Shown: piece by piece, positions 1 through 5,629 of the stretch
Numbering within the stretch: position 1 is the first letter of the stretch
How the letters are laid out: every line of letters starts with the position of its first letter
Assembly (NCBI GenBank): GCA_001919285.1
Contig: MNHO01000011.1
Span: forward strand, 1-38,515
Direction: 5' to 3'
DNA from: an archaeon 13_1_40CM_2_52_13
GTDB lineage: Archaea > Thermoproteota > Bathyarchaeia > 40CM-2-53-6
DNA length: 38,515 bases
Notes under the pieces: generated by a model
Databases searched by the model: none
The model's input: the letters and a program-made list of their open reading frames with translations, nothing else
Told to the model about the DNA's origin: nothing
Program-made: the position numbers and the translations under genes

Positions 1-349
1 CGAGTGAGTAGAAGGGATGTTCCGGGGTTGTCTCCACCGAGTAGCCGTTTCGAAGGGTTACTTTGACGAGCTTGTCGCTGTGAAGTTTCCAGACTTGGGA
101 GACGTTCCGATCCTCGATCATCATAGTGTTGGGATTGAAGGAGTCTACTTGGAGTGGGGCCGGCCCTGTTCTCTTCAGTTTCGAGTAGACCTGGGCGATC
201 TCCTCGATCTGACCGTCGGATAGGGTTACCAGACTGTCTCCGCTTACGCACTTTCCATGGTCTACGTGTGCGATGATGCCGATGTTGCGGACTTGGTCCT
301 TGTTGGAGACGATTTTGAGAATGTCTGCTGAGCTTTTGAATCGGGGCAA
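1..349 (-). CDS. fusA: Translation elongation factor 2, N-terminus interrupted by an intein (partial, runs off left edge)
   Basis: I translated this from the minus strand; it is not in the ORF track. The first 33 codons read MPRFKSSADILK... and end in the EF-2 G1 stretch RNIGIIAHVDHGK. Where TTL should follow, the frame continues with CVSGDSLVTLSDG, an intein block A, and later VETTPEHPFYSL, the block B TxxH motif of a Hint domain. The first extein therefore spans 349-251, and the intein starts at Cys (250) and runs off the edge. An in-frame TAG lies four codons upstream with no ATG/GTG between, so the TTG at 349 is essentially forced; AGGT lies upstream as a Shine-Dalgarno. EF-2 is the GTPase that translocates the ribosome, so the protein must be spliced to rebuild its P-loop. 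The C-terminal intein half and second extein lie outside the window. IF2, which shares the HVDHGK motif, is the main alternative, but the lead-in RNIGIIAHVDHGK preceded by a ~20-residue N-terminus is EF-2-like. Confidence 0.9.
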   Translation of the reverse strand, partial: MPRFKSSADILKIVSNKDQVRNIGIIAHVDHGKCVSGDSLVTLSDGQIEEIAQVYSKLKRTGPAPLQVDSFNPNTMMIEDRNVSQVWKLHSDKLVKVTLRNGYSVETTPEHPFYSL

Positions 350-395
350 CGGTCTTACCTATCTTCTCGAAGAGATAGCTCGAACTCCCGGATTC

Positions 396-405
396 TCTAT
401 TATAG
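396..405 (-). promoter_or_regulatory. Candidate TATA box for EF-2
   Basis: The minus strand reads CCTATAATAG about 50 nt upstream of the TTG start. With initiation ~25 nt downstream this leaves a ~25-nt leader that contains the AGGT Shine-Dalgarno motif. The assignment rests on spacing and AT-richness only. Confidence 0.4.
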
Positions 406-438
406 GTTTCCCGGAATGGTTCTGTAAAGTCTCCGGTT

Positions 439-665
439 TCAATTGTTGGTTTCCTCGCTTGTAAATTTCCGATTGCTGAGACTTGCGTTCTGAATCAGTG
501 TTTCCCACTTGTTTTCGCCTTCAATCTGAATTCCGCAGGCTTCGGCTGGGGTCCGTCCGTCTAGTCCTTCATGCGGTCTGATGTAGTTGTGGAATATCTG
601 ATAGCCTCGAAGAATTGGAGTATCTCATTCTTCAAGCTCCGCATGACCTTCTCGCGGTCCCGCGA
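439..665 (-). pseudogene. Decayed DDE transposase C-terminus
   Basis: The minus strand encodes FHNYIRPHEGLDGRTPAEACGI and ends at a TGA at 441-439. The phrase YxxFHNYIRPHxxLxGxTPAEAxGI is the typical end of archaeal DDE transposases. The preceding phrase DREKVMRSLKNEILQFFE lies in another frame, so there is a frameshift near 605. Further upstream (about 665-900) stops occur in every frame and no protein can be followed, although KPKREAVDGKYLKI may be more debris. No terminal inverted repeats were identified. This is the inactive tail of an insertion sequence ending about 90 bp upstream of the EF-2 start. The IS family is not determined. Confidence 0.75.
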
Positions 666-903
666 CTGCTACGAAAATTGAATGGCTTTCTGAAAAGTTG
701 ACTTGCCATCTATTCAATCAGCTATATCTTCAGGTACTTTCCGTCAACTGCCTCTCTCTTTGGCTTGGCCAAATCAATTCGATGAGGGCTTTGCCAAAGA
801 AGCCACCACCTCTTTAACCGCATAAGTAGCCCGATTGGCTTGATTTCCGTAATGACAGCAATCAGTATCCTACAATGCCCGATGTGATTGCGTTCTCTCG
901 GAA

Positions 904-1395
904 TTACCCACTGCCATTTTTCATCAAATTCACCCCGGCGATTGAGCGTTCCATTTCCATAGAAACCCGAAGTGTCTTATCATCGTAGATTGGTAAAATG
1001 TCCCCGTTTGAGAATGTTGCTTGAGCGGCCCGATAACCATGTCGAAGGGTTCCCCTAAAGCGAATACGGAACCAAAGACTCTCTCCAAGATGAAAGATTT
1101 GTTTGTCAGGCTCTATCCCACACTCTAATAACTCGACTGTCTTACTTGTTGAAGTCGCGACCTCTGGTAAGGGTAGCGATTTCATGTCAGCCGGAACCTG
1201 CTCTGATTTTTCCGTGATAGCCTTCCAAATTATGCCTCCCGCGGCCCCAAACATGAGCAATGACGATCCTGAAATCATCAGAACTGCGAAATCTACCACG
1301 TTTAGTAGGAACCCTTCTCGAAAAGCACCGTAAGGCATGATGACAGCAGCGAGAGTAAGCACCAATGCGATGACAAATCGTGAGCGCTTACGCAT
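904..1395 (-). CDS. Hypothetical membrane-anchored protein
   Basis: 163 aa with no family recognised. The N-terminus is basic (MRKRSR), followed by a hydrophobic helix at about residues 7-25 and a second at about 33-57, then a soluble domain of about 100 residues with a beta-rich pattern (LGESLWFRIRFRG, SNGDILPIYDDKTLRVSMEME). The second half resembles a small immunoglobulin-like domain exposed on one side of the membrane, but this is inference. The ATG at 1395 follows an A-rich TGTAAAAAATG element about 25-30 nt upstream on the same strand, consistent with an archaeal promoter and a very short leader. The gene stands alone between the transposase remnant and the divergent GcvH-TusA gene. Confidence 0.6.
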   Translation of the reverse strand: MRKRSRFVIALVLTLAAVIMPYGAFREGFLLNVVDFAVLMISGSSLLMFGAAGGIIWKAITEKSEQVPADMKSLPLPEVATSTSKTVELLECGIEPDKQIFHLGESLWFRIRFRGTLRHGYRAAQATFSNGDILPIYDDKTLRVSMEMERSIAGVNLMKNGSG

Positions 1396-1556
1396 TTGAC
1401 GTATCCACTAGCAACAGCATTTTTTACAGCTTTGTTCGAGCGAACAATCTACTGCAGACTTTCCGGAACCCCCGGAACAAGTCCAATAACCAATACTAAC
1501 CGGCAACCATTATCACCTTAGAGTGTCAAGGGCTGTGGTTCGAGGGCGAGAACAGG

Positions 1557-2222
1557 TTGGAGATAGATCATTGCGTTTTCCCCGACGATCTTCTATACGA
1601 TTTGGACAACAACACGTGGTTGCGCATTGAAGAGAATGGGAATGTCACCGTGGGAGTCACCACTGTGCTGCCAGCGATAGCTGGCAAGCTAACTCTAGCG
1701 AGACTGAAATTGGGCGAAGTTGAAATTCGTCGTGGTCAGAGTCTTGGAACTCTTGAGAGCCAGAAGTTTGTGGGTCCGATCCCATCGCCCATCTCCGGGA
1801 CCCTGCTAAAGACGAACGGTTTGGTCTCCGATCAGCCAAGGATCATCAACGATTCGCCGTATGAGGAAGGTTGGATTGCGAGACTCAAGCCAGCTCATCT
1901 CCCCCTAGAACGGATTCTTCTATCAAAGACTACGGAGTCAAGGATTCCGCTAGCGCAGAAGATCGCGCAATTCCACGTGCGCTGCTTCAAGGCGTTTCCG
2001 GATCATGAAATGTCCGAGATCGGCACCGAGTGTTCTGCAGTCTTGGTCCGATTGAACGATTTGCTCGCCACCATACCGCTTGGTGAGGTAGTCCATTTGA
2101 TATCTGACGATCCAACCTCCTATGTTGAAATGGTGGCCTGGTCGGAGAGGACAGAGCAGAGCCTCGTCGATTGGAGGAAGGAAGGAAACCTGTTCCATTT
2201 CATCGTTAAGAAGGTGCACTAG
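1557..2222 (+). CDS. GcvH-like lipoyl domain fused to TusA-like sulfur-carrier domain
   Basis: 221 aa with two domains. Residues 1-110 resemble the glycine cleavage H protein: an FPDDLLYDLDNNTWLRIE opening, VTVGVTT, and the lipoylation region ESQKFVGPIPSPISG with Lys70 at the lipoyl-lysine position. Residues about 150-221 match the TusA/SirA fold: CSAVLVRLNDLLATIPLGEVV, then LISDDPTSYVEMVAW and a terminal FHFIVKKV strand. TusA normally has CPxP; here the Cys (159) is kept and the prolines are lost. Lipoate-binding GcvH-like proteins and TusA both carry sulfur in the sHdr sulfur-oxidation pathway, so one chain with both domains suggests intramolecular persulfide or lipoate chemistry (inference). 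The convergent neighbour is a rhodanese-type sulfurtransferase, which supports this. The start is TTG; there is no other start upstream in frame. Confidence 0.8.
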   Translation: MEIDHCVFPDDLLYDLDNNTWLRIEENGNVTVGVTTVLPAIAGKLTLARLKLGEVEIRRGQSLGTLESQKFVGPIPSPISGTLLKTNGLVSDQPRIINDSPYEEGWIARLKPAHLPLERILLSKTTESRIPLAQKIAQFHVRCFKAFPDHEMSEIGTECSAVLVRLNDLLATIPLGEVVHLISDDPTSYVEMVAWSERTEQSLVDWRKEGNLFHFIVKKVH

Positions 2223-2253
2223 AAAAAAGCCCCGCCGGGAAAGAGACGGCGGG
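2223..2253 (-). terminator. Hairpin plus T-run terminator of the sulfurtransferase gene
   Basis: On the minus strand, CCCGCCG pairs with CGGCGGG across a 9-nt loop (stem 2231-2237 / 2247-2253) and is followed by GC and six T residues, directly downstream of the 2271 stop. It has the geometry of a bacterial intrinsic terminator. It also lies just after the end of the convergent plus-strand gene and may serve both. Confidence 0.75.
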
Positions 2254-2270
2254 ATGAGAAGATTGTTCGT

Positions 2271-3146
2271 CTATGCAGGGAGGGTCTGTGGGATTGCTGG
2301 TGCGGGTTTCTCTATCGGGTTGCGGACTAGGTTGCCCCATTCTGTCCATGAGCCGTCGTAGTTCCGGACTCTCGGGTAGCCTAGCAGATATTTGAGGACG
2401 AACCAGCTGAAGCTAGATCGTTCTCCGATGCGGCAGTAGGCTACGATGTCCTTGTCGCCGGTCACGCCTTGAGCTTCGTAGAGTTTCTTGATATCCTCGT
2501 AGGGTTTGAAGGTGCCATCCTCTTTGACAGCTTGGCTCCAAGGTATGTTGACTGCGCCGGGTATATGCCCGCCACGCTGAGCATGTTCGGTTGGATATTC
2601 TGGGGGTGCCAATACTTCGCCGCTGAACTCCTTGGGGCTTCTGACATCGACGAACTTGACGTTAGGCTTGTTGTGTAGATCGAGTGCTTGTCGGAGATAG
2701 ACTCTGATGTTCTCTTCGGGATTGGATGCGTGGAAATTGGTTGGGGCGTGTTTGGGGATGTCTCTGGTTAGGGGTTTGTCCTCGTCGATCCACTTCTTAC
2801 GTCCGCCATTGATGAGTACTGCGTTTTTGACGCCGTAGTATTGGAGGTCCCAGTAGGCGTAGGCTGCGAACCAGTTGTTGAAGTCGCCGTAGAGGGCTAT
2901 CTTGGTATCGTTGCTGATTCCGGACTTGCTGAAGAGTTGCTCGAGCTGTTCTTTGGATAAGATGTCTCTTTGTAGTGGGTCGTTGAGGTCTTTGCGCCAG
3001 TCGAAAAGGACTGCGCCCGGGATGTGTCCTAGTTGGTAGTTTACCGTCGGATCGTAGTCCACTTCAACAATTCGTACTTTGGGGTCGTTGAGGTGCTCTT
3101 CTGCCCATTCGGTGCTGACTAGTACTTCGGGATGTGCATATGACAT
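2271..3146 (-). CDS. Thiosulfate/3-mercaptopyruvate sulfurtransferase (tandem rhodanese)
   Basis: 291 aa, the usual length of two-domain rhodaneses. The inactive N-terminal domain (about 5-130) keeps LGHIPGAVLFDW. The catalytic domain (about 145-285) has FVDVRSPKEFSGE, RGGHIPGAVNIPW and the active-site loop CRIGERSS with Cys238. The CRIGERSS loop is typical of thiosulfate sulfurtransferases of the SseA/CysA type. The enzyme moves sulfane sulfur from thiosulfate or a similar donor onto a thiol acceptor; the adjacent GcvH-TusA fusion is the obvious candidate partner. Two palindromic boxes span its start codon and a good TATA element lies upstream, so expression is probably tightly regulated. 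A terminator hairpin follows the stop. The function call is solid; the physiological donor is unknown. Confidence 0.9.
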   Translation of the reverse strand: MSYAHPEVLVSTEWAEEHLNDPKVRIVEVDYDPTVNYQLGHIPGAVLFDWRKDLNDPLQRDILSKEQLEQLFSKSGISNDTKIALYGDFNNWFAAYAYWDLQYYGVKNAVLINGGRKKWIDEDKPLTRDIPKHAPTNFHASNPEENIRVYLRQALDLHNKPNVKFVDVRSPKEFSGEVLAPPEYPTEHAQRGGHIPGAVNIPWSQAVKEDGTFKPYEDIKKLYEAQGVTGDKDIVAYCRIGERSSFSWFVLKYLLGYPRVRNYDGSWTEWGNLVRNPIEKPAPAIPQTLPA

Positions 3147-3184
3147 ATGTTATATCCGGTCGTGGGACATAACATACGTCATAT
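3138..3184. promoter_or_regulatory. Paired palindromic boxes (candidate operator) at the sulfurtransferase start
   Basis: Two near-identical arms, ATGACATATGTTAT (3140-3153) and ATAACATACGTCAT (3169-3182), form an inverted repeat with 13 of 14 bases matching across a ~15-nt spacer. Each arm is itself a dyad around ACATATGT, so this looks like two dimer sites about 29 bp apart. One overlaps the ATG, the other adjoins the TATA box; occupancy would block transcription initiation. Confidence 0.6.
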
Positions 3185-3188
3185 TTAT
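3181..3188 (-). promoter_or_regulatory. TATA box of the sulfurtransferase gene
   Basis: The minus strand reads ATAAATAT about 35-42 nt upstream of the ATG, the best TATA match in this intergenic region. It overlaps the upstream palindromic box. Confidence 0.6.
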
Positions 3189-3296
3189 GCTTCACTTTTA
3201 TTCCATCCGGAATAGTCCGCGACATCCATATCAGCGAAAGTATCCAGACATGAACGTTAAATCGTCGAGCAAAGGCGGAACCAACTTAGACCTAAT

Positions 3297-3767
3297 TTGA
3301 TTCAAGTTCCGCCATGGATTCGCGAAACCTTCGACAGCTACCTAGTCTGCGAATTTACGACTGTAAAGTCTGGCAAGCCCGTGACATTACCTCTGTTGCC
3401 GTTTTACCTTCCAGACTCTGGAAAATTTGTAGTAACCTCCAGCATCCTCTTCTCGAAGAAGGCCGAGAATGTGAAACAGAATCCAAAGGTCTCGCTTCTA
3501 TTCTCAAACCCCGAAGGGTCGAAGGCCGGAAAACACGCTGTGCTGGTTCAAGGAGTCGCCGACGCTGACGATTCTGACCTCGACCATGGATGGGAGAAGT
3601 ATCTCTCCTACTGGCGCAAGAAGGAACCTTACATTGACGCTTACTTGACGGAGCGAGAAAAGTTCGGATGGTTCTGGAAACGGATCGTCGTCCAAGTCGA
3701 GCCCAAGAAGATCCTCGCATGGAAGAACGGTGATACTTCGCGGCCGCCCGAAGTGTTCGGAGCCTAG
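3297..3767 (+). CDS. Pyridoxamine 5'-phosphate oxidase-fold protein (FMN/F420-binding type)
   Basis: 156 aa. The pattern PPWIRETFDSYLVCEFTTVKSGKPVTLPLLPFY...GKFVVTSSILFSKKAENVKQNPKVSLLFSN...VLVQGVADADDSD...KRIVVQVEPKKILAWKNG is the split-barrel flavin-reductase/PNPOx fold: a strand pair, a KAxNVxxNPKV helix-strand and a terminal strand describing the product's W(K/R). Such archaeal proteins bind FMN or F420 and reduce or oxidise small molecules; the substrate cannot be read from sequence. The TTG start is the first usable codon in frame. A second PNPOx-fold gene follows after 4 nt, so the pair is probably cotranscribed and may form a heteromer. It is divergent from the sulfurtransferase gene. 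Confidence 0.8.
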   Translation: MIQVPPWIRETFDSYLVCEFTTVKSGKPVTLPLLPFYLPDSGKFVVTSSILFSKKAENVKQNPKVSLLFSNPEGSKAGKHAVLVQGVADADDSDLDHGWEKYLSYWRKKEPYIDAYLTEREKFGWFWKRIVVQVEPKKILAWKNGDTSRPPEVFGA

Positions 3768-3771
3768 AAAG

Positions 3772-4170
3772 ATGAAAAGTCTGGACTATCAACGGCTCGG
3801 CAATTTCCGCTATGCAGTCATAACACTCGTCGGGGATGATGGATTCCCGTTTAGCGTCGCGACCGATTTCAAGATACTGCCTGACAAGAAGATAGTATTG
3901 CAAAAGCCGGCTCTACCATCGAAGCTCGACGGCAAGCGAGTAAATGTGCTCTTCAATCATATCAGAGGCTTGCCGGGAGGTGGGTACGGCGATCGGAGAT
4001 ACATGCTGGTCTGGGGAACTACCCATGAGGATCATGGAACGCTGAGGTTCGAGCCTGAGACAGTATCAGAGTGGGACGAGAAGATTCTGCCCTTTGACCA
4101 GTACTGCGCCAAGTCTGCGCCGCAGGGAGCCAAATACTTGGGAAAGCTTCAGGCGTCTGTCGAAGCCTGA
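3772..4170 (+). CDS. Second PNPOx-fold protein
   Basis: 132 aa from the ATG that follows the upstream stop by four nucleotides (the ORF track start at 3730 overlaps the previous gene and is unlikely). YQRLGNFRYAVITLVGDDGFPFSVATDFKILPDKKIVL fits the first strands of the split-barrel fold, and VNVLFNHIRG plus RRYMLVWGTTHEDHGTLRFEP fit the later strands. It is more diverged than its neighbour and lacks the NPKV phrase. Tandem PNPOx genes suggest a two-subunit oxidoreductase or a carrier/enzyme pair (inference). Its last 22 nt overlap the convergent end of the 4149-4748 gene. Confidence 0.65.
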   Translation: MKSLDYQRLGNFRYAVITLVGDDGFPFSVATDFKILPDKKIVLQKPALPSKLDGKRVNVLFNHIRGLPGGGYGDRRYMLVWGTTHEDHGTLRFEPETVSEWDEKILPFDQYCAKSAPQGAKYLGKLQASVEA

Positions 4171-4748
4171 TCCTCTTCGAGGTCCGCGCCCGCGACGTCC
4201 CTTGGAGCCTCTTCCGGGGGAGATACTTCCGTTGCCTCGGCGAACTCCTGGTCGATAACTCCCTTGGGCTTTGATTCAGCGATAAGCATCATCAGACTCT
4301 GAAGGTCGAGCTCAGCTCTCGTGCGCCAGCCAAGCTTGACTAGTCCTTCTTCGTCCTCTTCTAAGTAGCCAGAACGTAGGAAAGCGTCGGTTAGGGTGAG
4401 CGCTCTCCAGCGTCCCACCTTCTGTCCGATCACCTCTTCAAGCTCCTTCCTCTCGCTCTTCCCCTGCTTGGAGACGATCAGTGACAGGCAGGCTGCCAGC
4501 GCCGCTAGGTTATCGATTCTCCACCCTGTCATCCTCGCCTCTCTAGGTGTCAGGGTCCCTTTCAGCCTAACGAAGTATCTCGACTCTTCCTCTCCATCAG
4601 GTCCTGGCTTGTAGTCGCTGAGAACCTGCGACTCTACCTTCTTGACCTCCAGGTCGAGATCCTTCAAGCTCACGTCAAGTTGCGTCAATACTTTCAGATA
4701 CTCTTTGCCAAGGCCTGTCTTCAGCTCCCACGATCTGGCACCAGGCAC
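4149..4748 (-). CDS. Putative KITE-type (tandem winged-helix) subunit of the SMC complex
   Basis: 199 aa from the GTG listed, but the frame stays open and coding-like upstream (GEVKQEQTYYPERVKRAAHLL) to an ACG at 4832, just 9 nt after a perfect AGGAGGT; the true protein is probably ~227 aa. There are two mixed alpha/beta parts: one around ARSWELKTGLGKEYLKVLTQLDVSLKDLDLEVKKVESQV and a clear winged-helix-like part IDNLAALAACLSLIVSKQGKSERKELEEVIG...LTDAFLRSGYLEEDEEGLVKLG, then an acidic tail. Tandem winged helices encoded third in an SMC operon match the KITE proteins (ScpB, MukE, Nse1/Nse3), which bind the kleisin. No sequence family was recognised, so the call rests on fold pattern and gene order. 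Confidence 0.5.
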   Translation of the reverse strand: MPGARSWELKTGLGKEYLKVLTQLDVSLKDLDLEVKKVESQVLSDYKPGPDGEEESRYFVRLKGTLTPREARMTGWRIDNLAALAACLSLIVSKQGKSERKELEEVIGQKVGRWRALTLTDAFLRSGYLEEDEEGLVKLGWRTRAELDLQSLMMLIAESKPKGVIDQEFAEATEVSPPEEAPRDVAGADLEEDQASTDA

Positions 4749-4819
4749 TCTTCCTCTCTTGAAGAAGAGAAGGTGTGCGGCTCGTTTGACCCGCTCTGGA
4801 TAGTAGGTTTGTTCCTGTT

Positions 4820-5512
4820 TTACTTCGCCCGTGACGTAACAACCTCCTTGGTAATCGGTATGGGATAGCTGAGCGGTGATCCCTGCCGGGACGCGAATGG
4901 TGGGTCACGTGGTATCAAGAACATCTTCTCTCTCTTCCTCTCTAGCACAGCCATCCCGTAACTGATAAGAAAGCTGACCATCTGAGCCCGGAGAACCGTC
5001 TGCGGAAAATTGCTGGTTCTGACGAAGCTCCAGTATTCAATCCGCTCTTCCTCTCCAGCTTTCTCCTTCATCTCTATCCGTAATTCGTCTAAGCGCTTCG
5101 TGAACGCCTTCTCTTCAAGGACCCTCATCCTGGCGAGCTCCGGCGAATCCATTGGGCCGGGGGTTTCGAAGGGTCCAGTCGCAAGTCTCTTGCGTCTTTC
5201 GAAGAAGGATAGCATGTGCTGCCAATAATCTAGGGCTTCCTTGGTAGACGCGTCCGTCAACTGTTCCAGCTCAACAACCGGATGCCATGATAGTAGAAGG
5301 AGTTCGGCTAGTTGTTCTCTTGACATTGATCCAATCTTTTGCTTGACCATGCCCGGATCGACGAACAGCGAGCTGGATTGGAATCTGAGGTTGGCGCTCT
5401 GGAGACCTACTACTCTCGCCAGGCTGGTGATGGCTCTCATGTCTAGAAGGTTGTCCTGTAGGGTCTTCCAGTTCTCGGCGTGCCGTCTGATGACTCTGAG
5501 CGCCTCAGACAC
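4820..5512 (-). CDS. Putative kleisin-like subunit of the SMC complex
   Basis: 230 aa from the GTG at 5512, but the frame remains open and coding-like upstream (SGRKELEELIQTCNSIENRQFNPFLLDVSEALRVI) to the SMC stop; an ATA overlapping that stop (5623) follows AAGGAG by a 5-nt spacer and would give 267 aa. It is predominantly helical, with a charged central stretch (FFERRKRLATGPFETPGPMDSPELARMRVLEEKAFTKRLDELRIEMKEKAGEEERIEYW) and a compact C-terminal part RTSNFPQTVLRAQMVSFLISYGMAVLERKREKMFLIP that could be a winged helix. Kleisins have helical N-termini, variable middles and C-terminal winged helices, and sit next to smc in operons. I recognise no named family; the call is inferred from architecture and context. 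Confidence 0.45.
   Translation of the reverse strand: MSEALRVIRRHAENWKTLQDNLLDMRAITSLARVVGLQSANLRFQSSSLFVDPGMVKQKIGSMSREQLAELLLLSWHPVVELEQLTDASTKEALDYWQHMLSFFERRKRLATGPFETPGPMDSPELARMRVLEEKAFTKRLDELRIEMKEKAGEEERIEYWSFVRTSNFPQTVLRAQMVSFLISYGMAVLERKREKMFLIPRDPPFASRQGSPLSYPIPITKEVVTSRAK
4832..4848 (-). promoter_or_regulatory. Strong Shine-Dalgarno followed by a non-canonical (ACG) start position
   Basis: The minus strand reads AAGGAGGT, then TGTTACGTC, then ACG in frame with the 4149-4748 gene. No ATG, GTG or TTG lies within initiation distance in that frame. It implies either ACG initiation or a base error, and predicts a 227-aa product overlapping the upstream gene's stop. Confidence 0.45.
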
Positions 5513-5612
5513 ATCGAGGAGGAAGGGATTGAACTGACGGTTCTCGATAGAGTTGCAGGTCTGGATTAGCTCTTCCAGCTCCTTCCGTCCAGACGCCTTG
5601 CTGGTTCTTTGC

Positions 5613-5629
5613 GCCGAGTCTATTTCAAC
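5613..5629 (-). promoter_or_regulatory. Shine-Dalgarno and possible ATA start overlapping the SMC stop
   Basis: The minus strand reads AAGGAG-TTGAA-ATAG: the SMC stop TAG overlaps an ATA in the frame of the next gene at good spacing from AAGGAG. This mimics the usual ATGA overlap of coupled genes, but with ATA instead of ATG. Confidence 0.4.

Noticed and set aside
17-223. 68-aa plus-strand ORF at the left edge
   Set aside because: Antisense to the EF-2/intein frame, which has unmistakable protein motifs.
3355-3903. 182-aa minus-strand ORF
   Set aside because: Antisense shadow of the two PNPOx-fold genes; Arg/Ser-rich with no motif.
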